64,000 bases of DNA from Mastigamoeba balamuthi (taxonomy: Eukaryota; Evosea; Mastigamoebida; Mastigamoebidae): assembly GCA_902651635.1 (NCBI GenBank), contig CACRSC010000026.1, positions 238,953-302,952 of the forward strand. Reading direction: 5' to 3'. The position numbers and the translations under genes are program-made. Under the pieces are notes generated by a model that saw only the letters and a program-made list of their open reading frames with translations, made no database searches and was not told the DNA's origin. Shown one piece after another: positions 11,867 through 22,449 of the stretch (position 1 is its first letter; each line of letters begins with the position of its first letter).

Positions 11867-11978
11867 TGGCGAGGATGTGCTGTGTGTGATGAAGCAAATT
11901 GAAGGCAGAAGACACCACGGTGCTGTGGTTTTCACTGCCGCTTTGCCCTTTGGTTGAAAAGTGGGTCGTTTCAACGGG

Positions 11979-12024
11979 TGCACCTGGCGGTTTTATGGGT
12001 ACCCGACCGTTAGAACGACGTCAT
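11979..12024 (-). promoter_or_regulatory. Conserved upstream block of protease A
   Basis: It lies 113-158 bases upstream of the ATG. On the plus strand it reads a diverged GGTGCACCTGGCGGTTTTAT followed by GACCGTTAGAACGACGTCA. The second part matches copies B and C almost base for base. GACGTCA resembles a CRE/ATF half-palindrome. This copy is the most diverged in its first half. Confidence 0.6.
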
Positions 12025-13014
12025 TGCAGGACGAAAAATGCCCTGGGATGGCGAACGGAAGATCTGTATAGTCGCCCCTCTGGTTCGGCCTCTGCGATGT
12101 CTCCTGCCCTGTCTCCCATCGATTCCTGCGCCCTCCTCGATGCCCGAGGGAAACGACTATGAGATCGCTGGCAGTTCAATTTACCGACTGTAAATAACGT
12201 ACACAGGTCAGGTTTTCGGGCTGCTCCGTCGGCTCTGTGGCGTGACGGTTACAATGTTAACATCCCCTACTGCCCCCATTCTCCTCCAGCTTATCTCTCC
12301 TCAGCTGCCGCGACTCGCGCCGGGTTTGGGTGATCTGTATTCAGTGTGATGCGTCCGTTGTTCAGTCGTCTGCGGGAACAACGAACGTAACACAAACGAA
12401 GCCGAACAACAAGAAAGTAAACAAGGCGTTTGCCGGCCATTCGATATCCCACTGCGCACCCGACGCGCAAAGCCAAGTCACGCGCTGACGTTGAGATGCC
12501 CGGGCAGTCGCACCACTCGGCAAACTGCGATGACACCGACGGCTTTTTGCAGACCCGTTTTCCCGTTATCAGAGAAAAGCGAGAAAGCAAGCGGAACATG
12601 GGGCACAGGCGGCTCTCAATCTTGGCGGTGATAGCAGTGCTGGCGTCCGCGCTGCCAGTAGAGCGAGGATTGAAGGAGTTGTCTGCAGTTCGAGTCGCGT
12701 GAGCCGAATTGACGAGTCATTCATCCTGGTTTACCTTCGCGATCGAGGTTCACTCGCAGTAGGGAGACGCACAACGGCAAGACTACGCCACAATCCGAGG
12801 CGGTGAGTGCGTGCGCAGTTCTCACACGAGCAGACAGTACACCGGCCTTAACACCGGCACTTTCTGGCTGTAACGCTTCGACGGCGACGGCGAGTCAACG
12901 GGACACAACATGTTCTCCCAGCGCGAGTCGTCGTCCGCACTTCTGGACGCGTGGTTGCCTCCCGCAGGCATCACTCGTGCTGTGCGCAGGCGCGGACAGC
13001 ACCTCAATGCGCTT
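12025..13014. other. Duplicated spacer upstream of protease A
   Basis: No gene is seen. Short pieces (for example GCCGCGACTCGCGCCGG near 12308) recur upstream of proteases B and C, so this is part of the repeated unit. The short frames here show no recognisable protein. Confidence 0.45.
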
Positions 13015-13400
13015 GAGTTACGAGTAGGCAGCGGATACACCGACCGGTGCGGCAACGGCAACACGGGCTGTGCGCTGCGCTCTGCTGGGTGCGGACGCCA
13101 GGGTGCAGCACTTCATTTGGATCACTTCTTTGCCGGAACACGACTGTGCAGCGCCAGCAGCAGCTATTTCGCAACCTCGCGGTCCTGCAGGGCGGAGACC
13201 GTTCCGAGTCCCCCACCCGCCGGTCAGCCGAGAGAGAAGAGCGGCAATGAGGAGGATGGAGGGCGCACGGTTCCCTCGGCGCCTCGGCCTCGAGAGGAGC
13301 GGGCACATCGCCCCCGCCTCCTGCACATTGCCATTCCTCGCGGGCCAACTCGGACAGGAACCGCAGCGCGTGCACCTCGCCCATCCGAACGCCCTCACAC
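13015..13400 (-). pseudogene. CDC23 3'-end remnant 1
   Basis: The sequence matches the last two exons and the downstream flank of the intact CDC23 gene (22.45-22.85 kb), for example the part encoding EFAARNGNVQEAEAMC and the terminal exon (GCAGCGCCAGCAGCAGCT). It includes the intron between them, so it arose by DNA duplication and not from an mRNA. Frames are disrupted and the N-terminal seven-eighths of the gene is absent. It lies upstream of protease A in the same relative order as intact CDC23 and protease C. Confidence 0.78.
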
Positions 13401-13526
13401 CCGACTTGTCAAGCAACACCGTGGGCTGATGGCACATATAACCTTGACCACAGAACCCAGCTCGGGCCGCAGACACTAGCGGTGTCATCAGAGACGGGCC
13501 TTCCGATGTCTCAGAAACGAGAGAGA

Positions 13527-13550
13527 GTGTGTGTGTGTGTGTGTGTGTGT
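13527..13550. repeat. (GT)12 microsatellite
   Basis: Twelve perfect GT units preceded by a short GA run, in the spacer between CDC23 remnant 1 and protease B. Confidence 0.95.
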
Positions 13551-13705
13551 TACGCGTTCATAGCAGGGCAGAATGGTAACCTTCAGAACGGATACGGCAT
13601 TGGCCCAGAGGGGACGGATCGGTTGACTCGCAGTTCTCCAAAGGAATTGGACCGCAAGGCTCTTCTACCTCGTAGGCAAACCACGGGTCCACAAATGCAA
13701 GCTGA

Positions 13706-13756
13706 GGGTCATCATTGTTGAGATCTATCTGTTCAAAGACCCATGGCAAAGGCTTC
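13706..13756 (-). promoter_or_regulatory. Conserved 3' flank of protease B
   Basis: Block after the stop codon shared with proteases A, C and D, including GATCTCAACAATGATGACCC on the minus strand. Its presence right after the shortened coding region shows that only the C-terminal domain was lost from this copy, not its 3' flank. Confidence 0.55.
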
Positions 13757-14967
13757 TCAGTTCCTGCTGGCGACGATGGCGCACACAGCGTCGGTATCGG
13801 CGAGGTGGCAGGCCCCGACGCCACGGATGATGCGGAAGAAGCCCTCGCCCTCACTGCCCTGCCTGAAGTCCTTGGGCTCACCCCAGTTGGGTCCCCACGA
13901 GTTCTTGATCAGCCAGTACTTGACCCCGTTCTCCTCGCCCCAGCCCGCCAGCGTCACTGCGTGGTCAGGCCCTTCATAGCCCTGCTGCGTGTACCTGCAG
14001 TGCCTGCCGCCCTGGATGATGCCGCCGTTGTAGCCCTGCAGGTAGCCGGCGTTGACGTTGATGCCGAGGGCGCTGTACTGCATGAGGCGCGAGTACAGGC
14101 CGCTGCCCTCGCGCTCGTCAAACTTCTCGGTGAAGTAGTCCTGGACGACCACCTCGCCGGGCTGCGAGAGGGGCTTCTGGCACTGGCCCATCTGCATCTG
14201 GTAGGGGTACTGCGACTCGAGGGCGACGCCGCCTCCATTCCTCCCGTCGTCGACCAGCTCGGCCATCATGCTGTAGATGTTGTAGCCCAGGCAGCCGTCA
14301 TAGTTGCCCTGGTTATCGTAGGCGGAGCAGTCGAGGAGGTTCTGAGGGGAGACGACGACGGTCTTCCCGGTGGCCTTGAGGTACGCCCCCTCGAGCACCG
14401 CCGCAGTTGTGAACGCCCAGCACGACCCGCACTCGCCCTGCTGCCTCGCGGGCGTCACGTACGGCGTGACGTAGTCCTGGGGGATGGCCGCCCTGCGCAT
14501 CGGGGCAGCGGGGGCGGCCCTGCGGATGCCGGAGGCGTTGAGGCCCGTAGGCACGAGGAAGCGCGCGGCAAACTCGTCCTTGGTGAGGTCGGAGAACACG
14601 TTGGGGCCGAAGACGGCGGTCTGGCCGGGCTCGGAGTTCCAGGCGGCGTACTCGGCGATGTTCGTGCGGAACACCTCGAAGCGGTGCTCCTCTGCGGGCA
14701 GTTACGTGCGAGTCCATAAGGATCAGGCAGAATAACCCAAGAGAAATTTGTGATGAGTATGTACCCTCGTCGACAGAGTGGTAGTGCTTGTCGTACTTTG
14801 CCCTCCACGAGTTCTATCACGGCGCAGGCGCTAGTGAGGCCGCGTCCTGTAAAGAGGGGGAACTGGGAGCCTCAGGTTCAAGGGGCACGCACCCACTGGC
14901 AGCGCTCGTCGCAGCCGAGAGCAGCGACGAGGAGCAGCCCAGTAATGAAGATCGACGCGGGCGACAT
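13757..14967 (-). CDS. Secreted papain-like cysteine protease B, catalytic domain only
   Basis: Exons 14893-14967, 14765-14813 and 13757-14691 encode 352 residues: signal peptide (MSPASIFITGLLLVAALG), I29 prodomain and a complete C1A domain with QQGECGSCWAF, DHAVTLAGWG and IKNSWG. Unlike A, C and D it stops just after the catalytic domain with CAIVASRN. Those last residues resemble both the domain end in D (GAIVAGG) and the very C-terminus of D (PVAGRN). This suggests one deletion between two short matching sites (GTCGCY), which removed about 270 residues and kept the stop. The product is an ordinary-length papain and may well be active. It lies between CDC23 remnants 1 and 2. Confidence 0.9.
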
Positions 14968-15083
14968 TGGCGAGGCTGTGCTGTTTGTGCTGAAGCAGAT
15001 GGCAGGCAGTAGACACCACGGTGCTGTGGTTTCGCTGCCGCTTTGCTGTTTGTTGTGCTGATAAAAAGTGGTTCTTTTCAAAG

Positions 15084-15130
15084 GGACACCCGGTTTTGTA
15101 AACACGGATTTGACCGTTAGAACGACGTCA
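15084..15130 (-). promoter_or_regulatory. Conserved upstream block of protease B
   Basis: It lies 117-163 bases upstream of the ATG. It reads on the plus strand GGACACCCGGTTTTGTAAAC, a few bases, then GACCGTTAGAACGACGTCA. This is almost the same as in protease C and, reversed, in protease D. Confidence 0.7.
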
Positions 15131-16080
15131 CTCAACGCGAAAATGCACCGGGAAGGCGAAAGACAGATCTTCGCCATCGTCCATCCGGTCCCCTGCGTGC
15201 CTCCTGCAGAGCTTTCCACGGTCTCCGTCGCCCTGTGCGACGCCTGGGGTGGGACCACGCACTACACGACTGTTCGAGAAGAACGCTGGCAGTTCTTTTT
15301 GCCGTGCCGGTTTTTTGACGGTACACTCCCCAGACTTCAGTTATACCGGTATACATATACCAGTCCCTCTCAGTGATCTCTCTCTCTTGCCGCGAGTTGC
15401 GCCGGCTTTGAGAGAACCGGGGAGGAATGCGAGCAGTGTCTATTTGGGGGCGAGTACGGGAACAACCGTTGATCTACAGACGAACAGATACCGCGTTGAA
15501 CCTCTCCCACGTCGCACCTAGCTCGCCAAAAAGACGCTCAAAAGACGCACCGAAGGCGCGATGTCCGAGCAGTCATCGCACCGTGGCGGACGGCTCATTT
15601 GCGACGCCGACAGCACCGTTATTCCTATCCCGAGAGAAGCGTGGGAGAAAAAGGGGGCTGCAGACAACCACCACACTCGTTCGGTTGGCGGGGCTGGAAC
15701 ACCGGTGCCTCTGCCTCTGTAGCTCGAGGCGCACGGTGAGTCACTTAGTAATGAGGACGGTTTTGCGCTTGGGACTCACCAAGTTCAACCCGAGTTGGGA
15801 GATGTGCAACGGCTGGCGGGTTACGTGGAAAGCCGAGCCAGCTAGCGAGCGCGTGTGCTCGGAGCTCGCGCGAACAGGCAGCACACCCGCGCTCCTGCTG
15901 CTCTTCGGGCTGCAGAGCGCTGACGACATCAGCACAGCAGTCAATGGCGGACATCAACGGATCCCGCTTCCAGAAGCGCCGTTAACCCCCGCAGAGCGGC
16001 TGAGACAGCGACACCGGAAAAAGAGGCAACACTCGTTGTGGCGAAACCCTCCTGCAGCTTGGGGACGCCATAGTGCTGCG
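15131..16080. other. Duplicated spacer upstream of protease B
   Basis: No gene is seen. Several stretches match the spacer upstream of protease C, such as GGCAGCACACCCGCGCTCCT (15880s and 22220s). This is repeated-unit DNA. Short frames in it show no recognisable domain. Confidence 0.5.
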
Positions 16081-16835
16081 CTTCATTCCAAAGACTTCAT
16101 TGGCGCCTCCCATCTGTGCACCGCCAGCAGGGCATGGAGCTCACGATGGACGAGGTGCACACGATGCGGTTCCTGGCCGAGTTTGCCGCGAGGAACGGTA
16201 ACGCGGCAACGTGCAGGAGGCGGAGGCGATGTGCACGCTCCTGCTCTAGGCCGCCGAGGGAAATGTGCGCCCCACCGGTACTTCGCGCTGCAGCTCTGCT
16301 CTATCGGCCGACGGGTGGGTGGGTGACTCGGCACGGCCTTCGCCTCCGGCCGGCCGCCTTGTTCCCTGGCGTCTTGCGTAGAACTTGTATCACAGCGCCG
16401 CGTCCTCATTCCGCCCCCTCCTCCTCGAATATGTGACCCAGCTTGACGGCGCATAAGCCGTCGCTGCGGGCCGAGTCCAGTAAGACCTGCTCACAACCCG
16501 ACGAATACCAGGCCGAAAAACCCGCCCAGATGGGCGCAGACGCAAGGGTTGCCCAGCGAGTGGGCACGTGTGTAGCAAATGACCACTGACGGCTTGATGT
16601 TTAGGGCCTGGTAGCAGCTGCTGAGGGTGACCCACATGCGCGAACCGTAGGAGAGGGGTGGGTGTAGGCCTCAGGGGCTCCAGGAAATTCACCAATCTAC
16701 ACAGGTGGACCTCAACGAGAACGACTTCAAGGCGTGGTGTGCGTTGGGCCTGGCATACAAAAGACGATGGGCCAGCCGCTCTACGCGATGCACTACGAGA
16801 AGGCTTGCAAGCTGCGGCCCTCACAGTGACGTCCT
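16081..16835. pseudogene. CDC23 remnant 2, scrambled in orientation
   Basis: Three adjacent pieces of CDC23 lie in different orientations. At 16130-16370, plus strand, is the exon 7 region (ELTMDEVHTMRFLAEFAARN). At about 16400-16650, minus strand, are the start of exon 7 and the end of exon 6. At 16705-16835, plus strand, is the exon 6 start (VDLNENDFKAWCALGLAYK). Frames are broken. The mix of orientations needs at least one inversion after the duplication. Confidence 0.75.
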
Positions 16836-17150
16836 CATATCTGGGCAGGGATTATCGCCGTGGATGGAGGACCACAGGTGGAATCATTTTCTGAATCAGT
16901 GCATACAGTCACGGAGTGTGGAGGGTTTGAGCAGAACCAGTTTAACTTCAAGTGTGGATGCTCATGCTCAAGTGCGCCATGCACCCTTCCTTTCCGGTCC
17001 TCTTTCGTTCAGGATGAATGCCATCTCCCTGGTGGCGGGTCCCTAGTCACGGATCAATGACTCATCGCAGGAAGGGGATCATGAAGAGGGGCGTGTCCTG
17101 CCGGCCCCTGCTTTTGCCGATGCCACAGTATCCGCAGACTCCAGAATCTC
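16836..17150. other. Spacer with no gene seen
   Basis: It lies between CDC23 remnant 2 and the mosaic pseudogene. I see no gene, repeat or motif that I can support. Confidence 0.4.
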
Positions 17151-17553
17151 CGACCTGAACAACGTCCCTGAGGAGTTGTAGCCCTGCAGGTAGCCCGCGT
17201 TGACGCTGACGCCCAGGGCGCTGAACTGCATGACGCGCGAGTGGAGGTCGCTGCCCTCACACTCGTCAAAGTGATCTGTGCAGTAGTCCTCGGTGGTGAG
17301 CCCGCAAGCGCGTCGATGAGGTCCTCGGCGCCGGGCAACACGGGGAAGCACCTGCAGAGGGCCTCGCGTTAGAGGAGCTCCTTGAGGTCGGGGAAGAGCA
17401 GCTCGAACGTCTCGCGCGACGTCTTGCCGAAGACCATGCCGCACTGCTCGCGGGTCATGTCCCACGTGGCCAGGTGCGAGGGCCTCGTAGCTGTCGATCA
17501 GGGGGGTGGCGTCAGTGACCCTAGATCACTGCACCGTGCTGTGGGCTCCACGG
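17151..17553 (-). pseudogene. Mosaic pseudogene: HAD exon 1 joined to a protease fragment
   Basis: Bases about 17303-17553 match the first exon of the HAD gene (the MTREQYDMVFGKTSRETFEL and GAEDLIDALA regions), with small deletions and no start codon: the ATG position reads ACG on the coding strand side. It joins directly to about 17177-17300, which matches the middle of the papain catalytic domain (FSALGVSVNAGYLQGYN). Neither part can encode a working product. The joint must come from a deletion or recombination within the duplicated block. Confidence 0.8.
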
Positions 17554-17970
17554 GGTTCTCTGGCCAACACCTCTCGCTCTGCCAAGCCCTCTCTCTGATT
17601 TGAGCATGCGGATCACCAACTGTACCTTTTTTCAGTCGGCTCCCAAGCAACCGCATTGTGTATCAGATGCAATTTCTGTGAGGTCCGGGTCTTTTTCCAC
17701 CGTTAGTCCCCGCAGAGTAGGTTTTGGTGCTCGCGTGGCTTCGGCGTATTGTGAACCCAAGGGCGCGTGTGCGGGCCATAGAAGTTTGTCCGTTGTCCAG
17801 AGACCCGCCTCGCGGGATACGACCCTCATGCACACGACTAGAGGGCCCAGCGGCAACAAGCCTCTTGGGGGGCAGTATACGTTTCGCTTTTATCTCCTTT
17901 CATTGCACTCTGGGTGGGCTCTCAAGACGTTGGATGGGAAGTCATTTCTACCGACACCGGGGGTGTTGAA
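17554..17970. other. Spacer duplicated from the HAD upstream region
   Basis: Part of it (TTTCTGTGAGGTCC near 17671) matches the HAD upstream spacer at 7997, in the same order relative to the secreted orphan. No gene is seen. Confidence 0.5.
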
Positions 17971-18678
17971 TCAGATAACCAACCACGGCCCAGGGCGTGC
18001 CGCCGCCGATGTAGCCGATGCAGGGTGGTCGACTTCGCAGCGAGAAGCCGGCAGGCACGTCCGAGTGGCACCTTTGACGGGGGCACTGATGAGCAGTATC
18101 TCGGGTGCTCCGCCAGAGGTGAAGCCGCCGAACTTGAAACAGCGCTCGTCAGGCACACCGACGCAGTGGCCGGCACCTGGGTCTGCCTCCATGGGCAGGC
18201 GGTAGCACAGGGGCGTGGCGGTCGTGTCGATGGTCACGACGTAGAACGTCTCGTCGTGGTCTGGGATGCCCAACCTCTGAAACAGAGACTTGGTTGCCTC
18301 TGTGCAGTTCGCAGTCGTGCTGCCAGATCCCGAGCACCTATCAATGGCGTCCTGGAACTCAGAGGTCGGCGCCACAAACTGGTGGACACCTTTGAGGCCC
18401 GCGACGTCGCTGGTTCGTCCGAAGAACTCCGCTGGATTTTGCGCAGTCTCGGGGCTGTAGTATTTGCGCCACGCGCTGGTCTTGATGGCAAACGACGCAG
18501 ACCCTGTAAAGTACTTGCTGAAGTGCGTAGAGGCATTGTCTGCCTTCATCTCCATGGCGCGCTTGTCGCCGTATACGCGCAGCATATCCTGCTCCGTGTC
18601 GCAAGTTGCTGCACTGATCTCCATGGATAGGATCATCACAACGGTGAAGACCGCCAACCGACGAACAGAGACGGACAT
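17971..18678 (-). CDS. Secreted orphan protein, paralogue 2
   Basis: Single-exon protein of 235 residues, clearly related to the protein at 8287-8961. It has an apparent signal peptide (MSVSVRRLAVFTVVMILSME, then ISAATCD) and the shared blocks CDTEQDMLRVYGDKRA, FFGRTSDVAGLKGVHQF, LGIPDHDETFYVVTIDT and CFKFGGFTSGGAPEILL. The mature chain keeps the shared cysteines. The C-terminal 30 residues are unrelated to paralogue 1, so one of the two ends may be altered or may hide an intron. The family is unknown to me. It occupies the same slot in the second block (between HAD remnant and protease C) as paralogue 1 does in the first. Confidence 0.8.
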   Translation of the reverse strand: MSVSVRRLAVFTVVMILSMEISAATCDTEQDMLRVYGDKRAMEMKADNASTHFSKYFTGSASFAIKTSAWRKYYSPETAQNPAEFFGRTSDVAGLKGVHQFVAPTSEFQDAIDRCSGSGSTTANCTEATKSLFQRLGIPDHDETFYVVTIDTTATPLCYRLPMEADPGAGHCVGVPDERCFKFGGFTSGGAPEILLISAPVKGATRTCLPASRCEVDHPASATSAAARPGPWLVI

Positions 18679-19307
18679 TGGGTGTGCTCGGGGTGTTATC
18701 GGCTCCAGATAAATAAAAAAGTGTACGTTAAGTTAGATCCGTTCCTCTAGAAATCAGCTTCTCACAAACGATTTCTTTTCTCACTCAAGAAAACCGCCTT
18801 ATTGACTAAATTATGACAGAAAAGATGCTGTGGTTCACAGAAGTGAACCTTCCAAGGGTGGTAAACTCCGCCAGAAAGTGCTCGCCCCACAAAACGGAGC
18901 AGGACCGCCCCAAAAAGCATGAACACCTTAATCACTAAACGCACAGAGACAGACAAGCTGGCAGCGCTCCCACGTCTGAAGTCGTTGTTTATTTTTTAAT
19001 GAATTGACCTTGACCTTTATAACAATCTGCAATACACGGAGTTAAGCCTGGAGAAAGTGGAAAGCGCAGGACGGCTTTCACCATGAAGTTACCAGCTGCG
19101 AAAAGGGTGGGTCAAGAAAGAGTCCAATGAATCCTGCCCTTCAGACGAGAGAGAAGCCACTTGGAGTACTCAGGAGCACACCTCTCTCTCCGTAACCTCG
19201 ATCAGGAACGTACACATCGCCCCTGCCAGAGGTACTCAACATACAATTATTCAAGTAACACATAGTTCTTCTCGAAGGAAGGCATCATGGGGTACACAGA
19301 TGCGAGT
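18679..19307. other. AT-richer spacer between orphan 2 and protease C
   Basis: It includes the promoter side of orphan 2 and the outer 3' flank of protease C. It is AT-richer than the genes. I see no gene or named motif. Confidence 0.45.
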
Positions 19308-19355
19308 TGAAGACCATCATTTGTTGTATTTTCAACGGCCCAAGGCAAAGGCAAC
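19308..19355 (-). promoter_or_regulatory. Conserved 3' flank of protease C
   Basis: Block after the stop shared with A, B and D, with TTGCCTTGGGCCGTTGAAAA and AACAAATGATGG on the minus strand. It is the most diverged of the four. Confidence 0.5.
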
Positions 19356-21407
19356 TCAATCCCTTGCGGCAAACGTCTGCGCGGTGTGGGCACTGACGGC
19401 GGAAGGCGTGACTATTGTGGGAAACGAAAACGTCTTGTCGGGACCGGCGGCTACGATAAAGGCGTTGCCGAGGGCAGGGAAGTAGGACTGCGGAATGGTG
19501 TAGAAGTAGTTGCCGGTGAGGCTCCAGCCATTGAGGTACGGGTGCATCTTGATCAACTGCCGACCGTTGTCGGAGGTGAGAGCAAAGTTGACGGTGAAGT
19601 TGTTAACGACGTTCATCGGGAAATCAATGTCGTGGATGGAGGAGCAGTGGCTGTGGCCGTAGACGAAGCACTGCTGCAGCTGCGCCCTCGCATAGTCTCC
19701 GCCGTGGTACTGAGGGAAGAAGATCTTCCAGGCGATGCCGTTGAGGGGAGCTCCCTGCTGGCCCATGCGCATGCCGATGCCCACGGTGCCCGGAGCCCCC
19801 GCAGACACGCCGACGCTGAACGACGTCCACGAGTCGCTGGCCAGCTGTGACGACCCCCTCCACATGGCCCTCTTCTCGTTCCTACTGTCCGTGGTCGTCG
19901 TGATGGTCGTGGCGCCGTTCGAGCTCTGGTAGAGACTGAAGTCGCCATGGGCGCCCTCGGGGTACACCTGCACCCACTCGCTGCGGTCATCGACGGCGGC
20001 GCAGAAGCCCTGAGCGCTGCAGGTCTGACCCCTCTGGCACAGCCCGCACGACAGGGCCGTGCCGCAGCCGTCGTTGGCGTCGCCGCACTGGCGGGCGCCA
20101 CAGGCCTCCCTCCTGCTCAGGGGCTGGCACACGGGCTGGGCAGCGGCCGAGGAAGACGACGCGGAAGTCGGCACACCGGACCCGCCAGCGACGATGGCGC
20201 CCACAGCATCGACTTCAGTGAGGTGGCAGGCCCCGACGCCGCGGATGATGCGGAAGTAGCCCTCGCCCCTGCCGCCCTGCCTGAAGTCCTTGGGCTCGCC
20301 CCAGAAGCGCCCCCACGAGTTCTTGACCAGCCAGTACTTGACCCCGTTCTCCTCGCCCCAGCCCGCCAGCGTCACCGCGTGATCGGCAGCGTAGTAGCCC
20401 TGCTGCGTGTACCTGCAGCCACGACCGCCCTGGATGATGCCGCCGTTGTAGCCCTGCAGGTATCCCGCGTTGAATGCGATGCCGAGGGCGCTGTACTGCA
20501 TGAGGCGCGAGTACAGGCCGCTGCCCTCGCGCTCGTCAAACTGCTCGGTGAAGAAGTCCTCGACGGTGACCGCGCCGGGCTGCGACAGGGGCTTCTGGCA
20601 CTGGTCCATGAAGTTCTCGTAGGGGTACTGCGACTCGAGGGCGACGCCGCCCCCGTTCCTCCCGTTCTCGGCCAGCTCGGTCATCATGCCGAGGACGTAG
20701 TAGCCCCGGCAGCCGTTATGATTGCTGTCGCCTTCGTAGCTCGAGCAGTCGAGGAGGTTCTGAGGGGAGACGACGACGGTCTTCCCGGTGGCCTTGAGGT
20801 ACGCCCCCTCGAGCACAGCCGCCGTCGTGAACGCCCAGCACGACCCGCAGGTCCCCTGCTGCCTTGCGGGCGTCACGTACGGGGTGGTGAAGCTCTGGGG
20901 TATCGCCGCCCTGCGCATCGGGGCAGCGGGGGCGGCCCTGCGGACGCCCGCTGAGGCGTTGAGGCCCGTGGGCACGAGGAACTGGGCGGCAAACTCGTCC
21001 TTGGTGAGGTCGGAGAAGGCGTTGGGACCGTAGACGGCGGTCTGGCCGGGCTCGGCGTTCCAGGCGGCGTACTCGGCGATGTTCGTGCGGAACACCTCGA
21101 AGCGGTGCTCCTCTGCGGGCAGTTACGTGGGAAGAAAAGGTGTGTCAGGCAAAAACACGTGAGAAAAACGGGGGAAGAGATGAAGAATGTACCCTCGGCG
21201 ACAGAGTGGTAGTGCTTGTCGTACTTTGCCCTCCACGAGTTCTGTCACACGGGCAGTTAATCGTGAGGTTGCGTGCTCTGTAAAGAGGGGAGAGAGCTGG
21301 GGAGCAGCAGCAAGTCGGCAAGGGGAACGCACCCACTGGCAGCGCTCGTCGCAGCCGAGAGCAGCGACGAGGAGCAGCCCAGAGACGAGTATAGACGCAG
21401 GTGACAT
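19356..21407 (-). CDS. Secreted papain-like cysteine protease C with C-terminal extension
   Basis: Exons 21333-21407, 21193-21241 and 19356-21112 encode 626 residues with the same exon sizes and phases as A and D. Order: signal peptide (MSPASILVSGLLLVAALG), I29 prodomain, C1A domain (QQGTCGSCWAF, DHAVTLAGWG, VKNSWG), a shorter Ser/Ala linker, cysteine-rich module (GCGTALSCGLCQRGQTC) and the unrecognised C-terminal domain. It lies directly downstream of intact CDC23, in the same direction. This is the likely parental arrangement, because every other protease copy is accompanied only by broken CDC23 ends. Confidence 0.92.
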
Positions 21408-21520
21408 TGGCGAGGATGAGGACGATGTGCTTGTAGAGTGCAGCCAGTAGGCGCCCACGGTGCTGTTGTTTTCACTGCCTCTGGTTGAGGTGTTTAAACA
21501 AACTGCGGGTCTTTCAGGGG

Positions 21521-21567
21521 GGACACCCGGTTTTGTAAACACGCACTTGACCGTTAGAAAGACGTCA
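21521..21567 (-). promoter_or_regulatory. Conserved upstream block of protease C
   Basis: It lies 114-160 bases upstream of the ATG. It reads on the plus strand GGACACCCGGTTTTGTAAAC, then GACCGTTAGAAAGACGTCA. Position and sequence match copy B. Confidence 0.7.
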
Positions 21568-22449
21568 CGGAGTGCGAATGAGAAAATTCACAGGTAAGGC
21601 GAACGGCAGATCTTCGCCATCGTCCCTTCGGTGCCCTGTGTGTCTTCTGCAGCGTCTTACTGAGTTCCCGCCGCCCCCTGCGCTCCTGGGGTGGGAGCAC
21701 TGCACGTCCGTTCAGACAGATCGCCGTGCAGTTCTTTTTGCCGCACCGATTTTCTTTGTCTGCCGGTGCACACTCCCCAGGACTCCAGCTATCTACCAGC
21801 CACTCGCAGCGATCTCCTTCCCCCTGCCGCGAGCTGCGCCGACTTTGTAGATCAACGTGCTCGCCTCAAACACCGACATGGACCGCATTCCTCCGCGGTT
21901 CTCTCAAACGCAGCCTCCCACTCGACGGAGCGCGACGGAACCGTTTTCGCGAGAGTGTGGGAATAAAAGGGAGGACACAGGACCACCACACCCTGTTGGG
22001 GACTGGCACGCCGCATGCCCTCTGGAGCGAGGGTTGAACAAGGGGGTGGTGGGCTACTGTAAGTCGAGCCGGGAATGAATCGATGAGCCACCACACCGGT
22101 GATGTTTGCCCTTGGCCTCGAAGCGAGAAGGTTCACCTCCAGCTGGGAGATGTGCAACGGCTCGTGAGATACGTGGCGAACCGTGCCAGAGAGCACGTGT
22201 GCTCAGAGCTCACGCGAACGGGCAGCACACCCGCGCTCCTGCCCTTGCTGGCTGCGGCGCGCCGACGACAGCGGAACAGCAGCCAACGGCAGACGAGCTC
22301 CCGCCAGCCGTGCCGTTAACCCCCGCAGACATCGATTGAGTTTCGAGTAGGCAGCGGATACACCGACCGGTGCGGCAACACGGTAACAGGCGCTGTGCGC
22401 TGTGCTCCTGCTGCGTGGGGACGCCAAGGTGATGACTGCATTTGAATGA
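21568..22449. other. Spacer between CDC23 and protease C
   Basis: Intact version of the spacer that recurs next to proteases A, B and D. It holds the 3' flank of CDC23 and the far upstream region of protease C. The short frames show no recognisable protein. Confidence 0.5.

Noticed and set aside
12690-12712. GTTCGAGTCGCG, another tRNA-like word
   Set aside because: No pairing T stem and no A box at the right distance.
13527-13550. (GT)12 tract as a regulatory Z-DNA element
   Set aside because: Nothing around it supports a function; recorded only as a microsatellite.
13757-14967. Protease B as a pseudogene
   Set aside because: Splice sites, frame, signal peptide and all catalytic residues are intact; only the C-terminal extension is missing.
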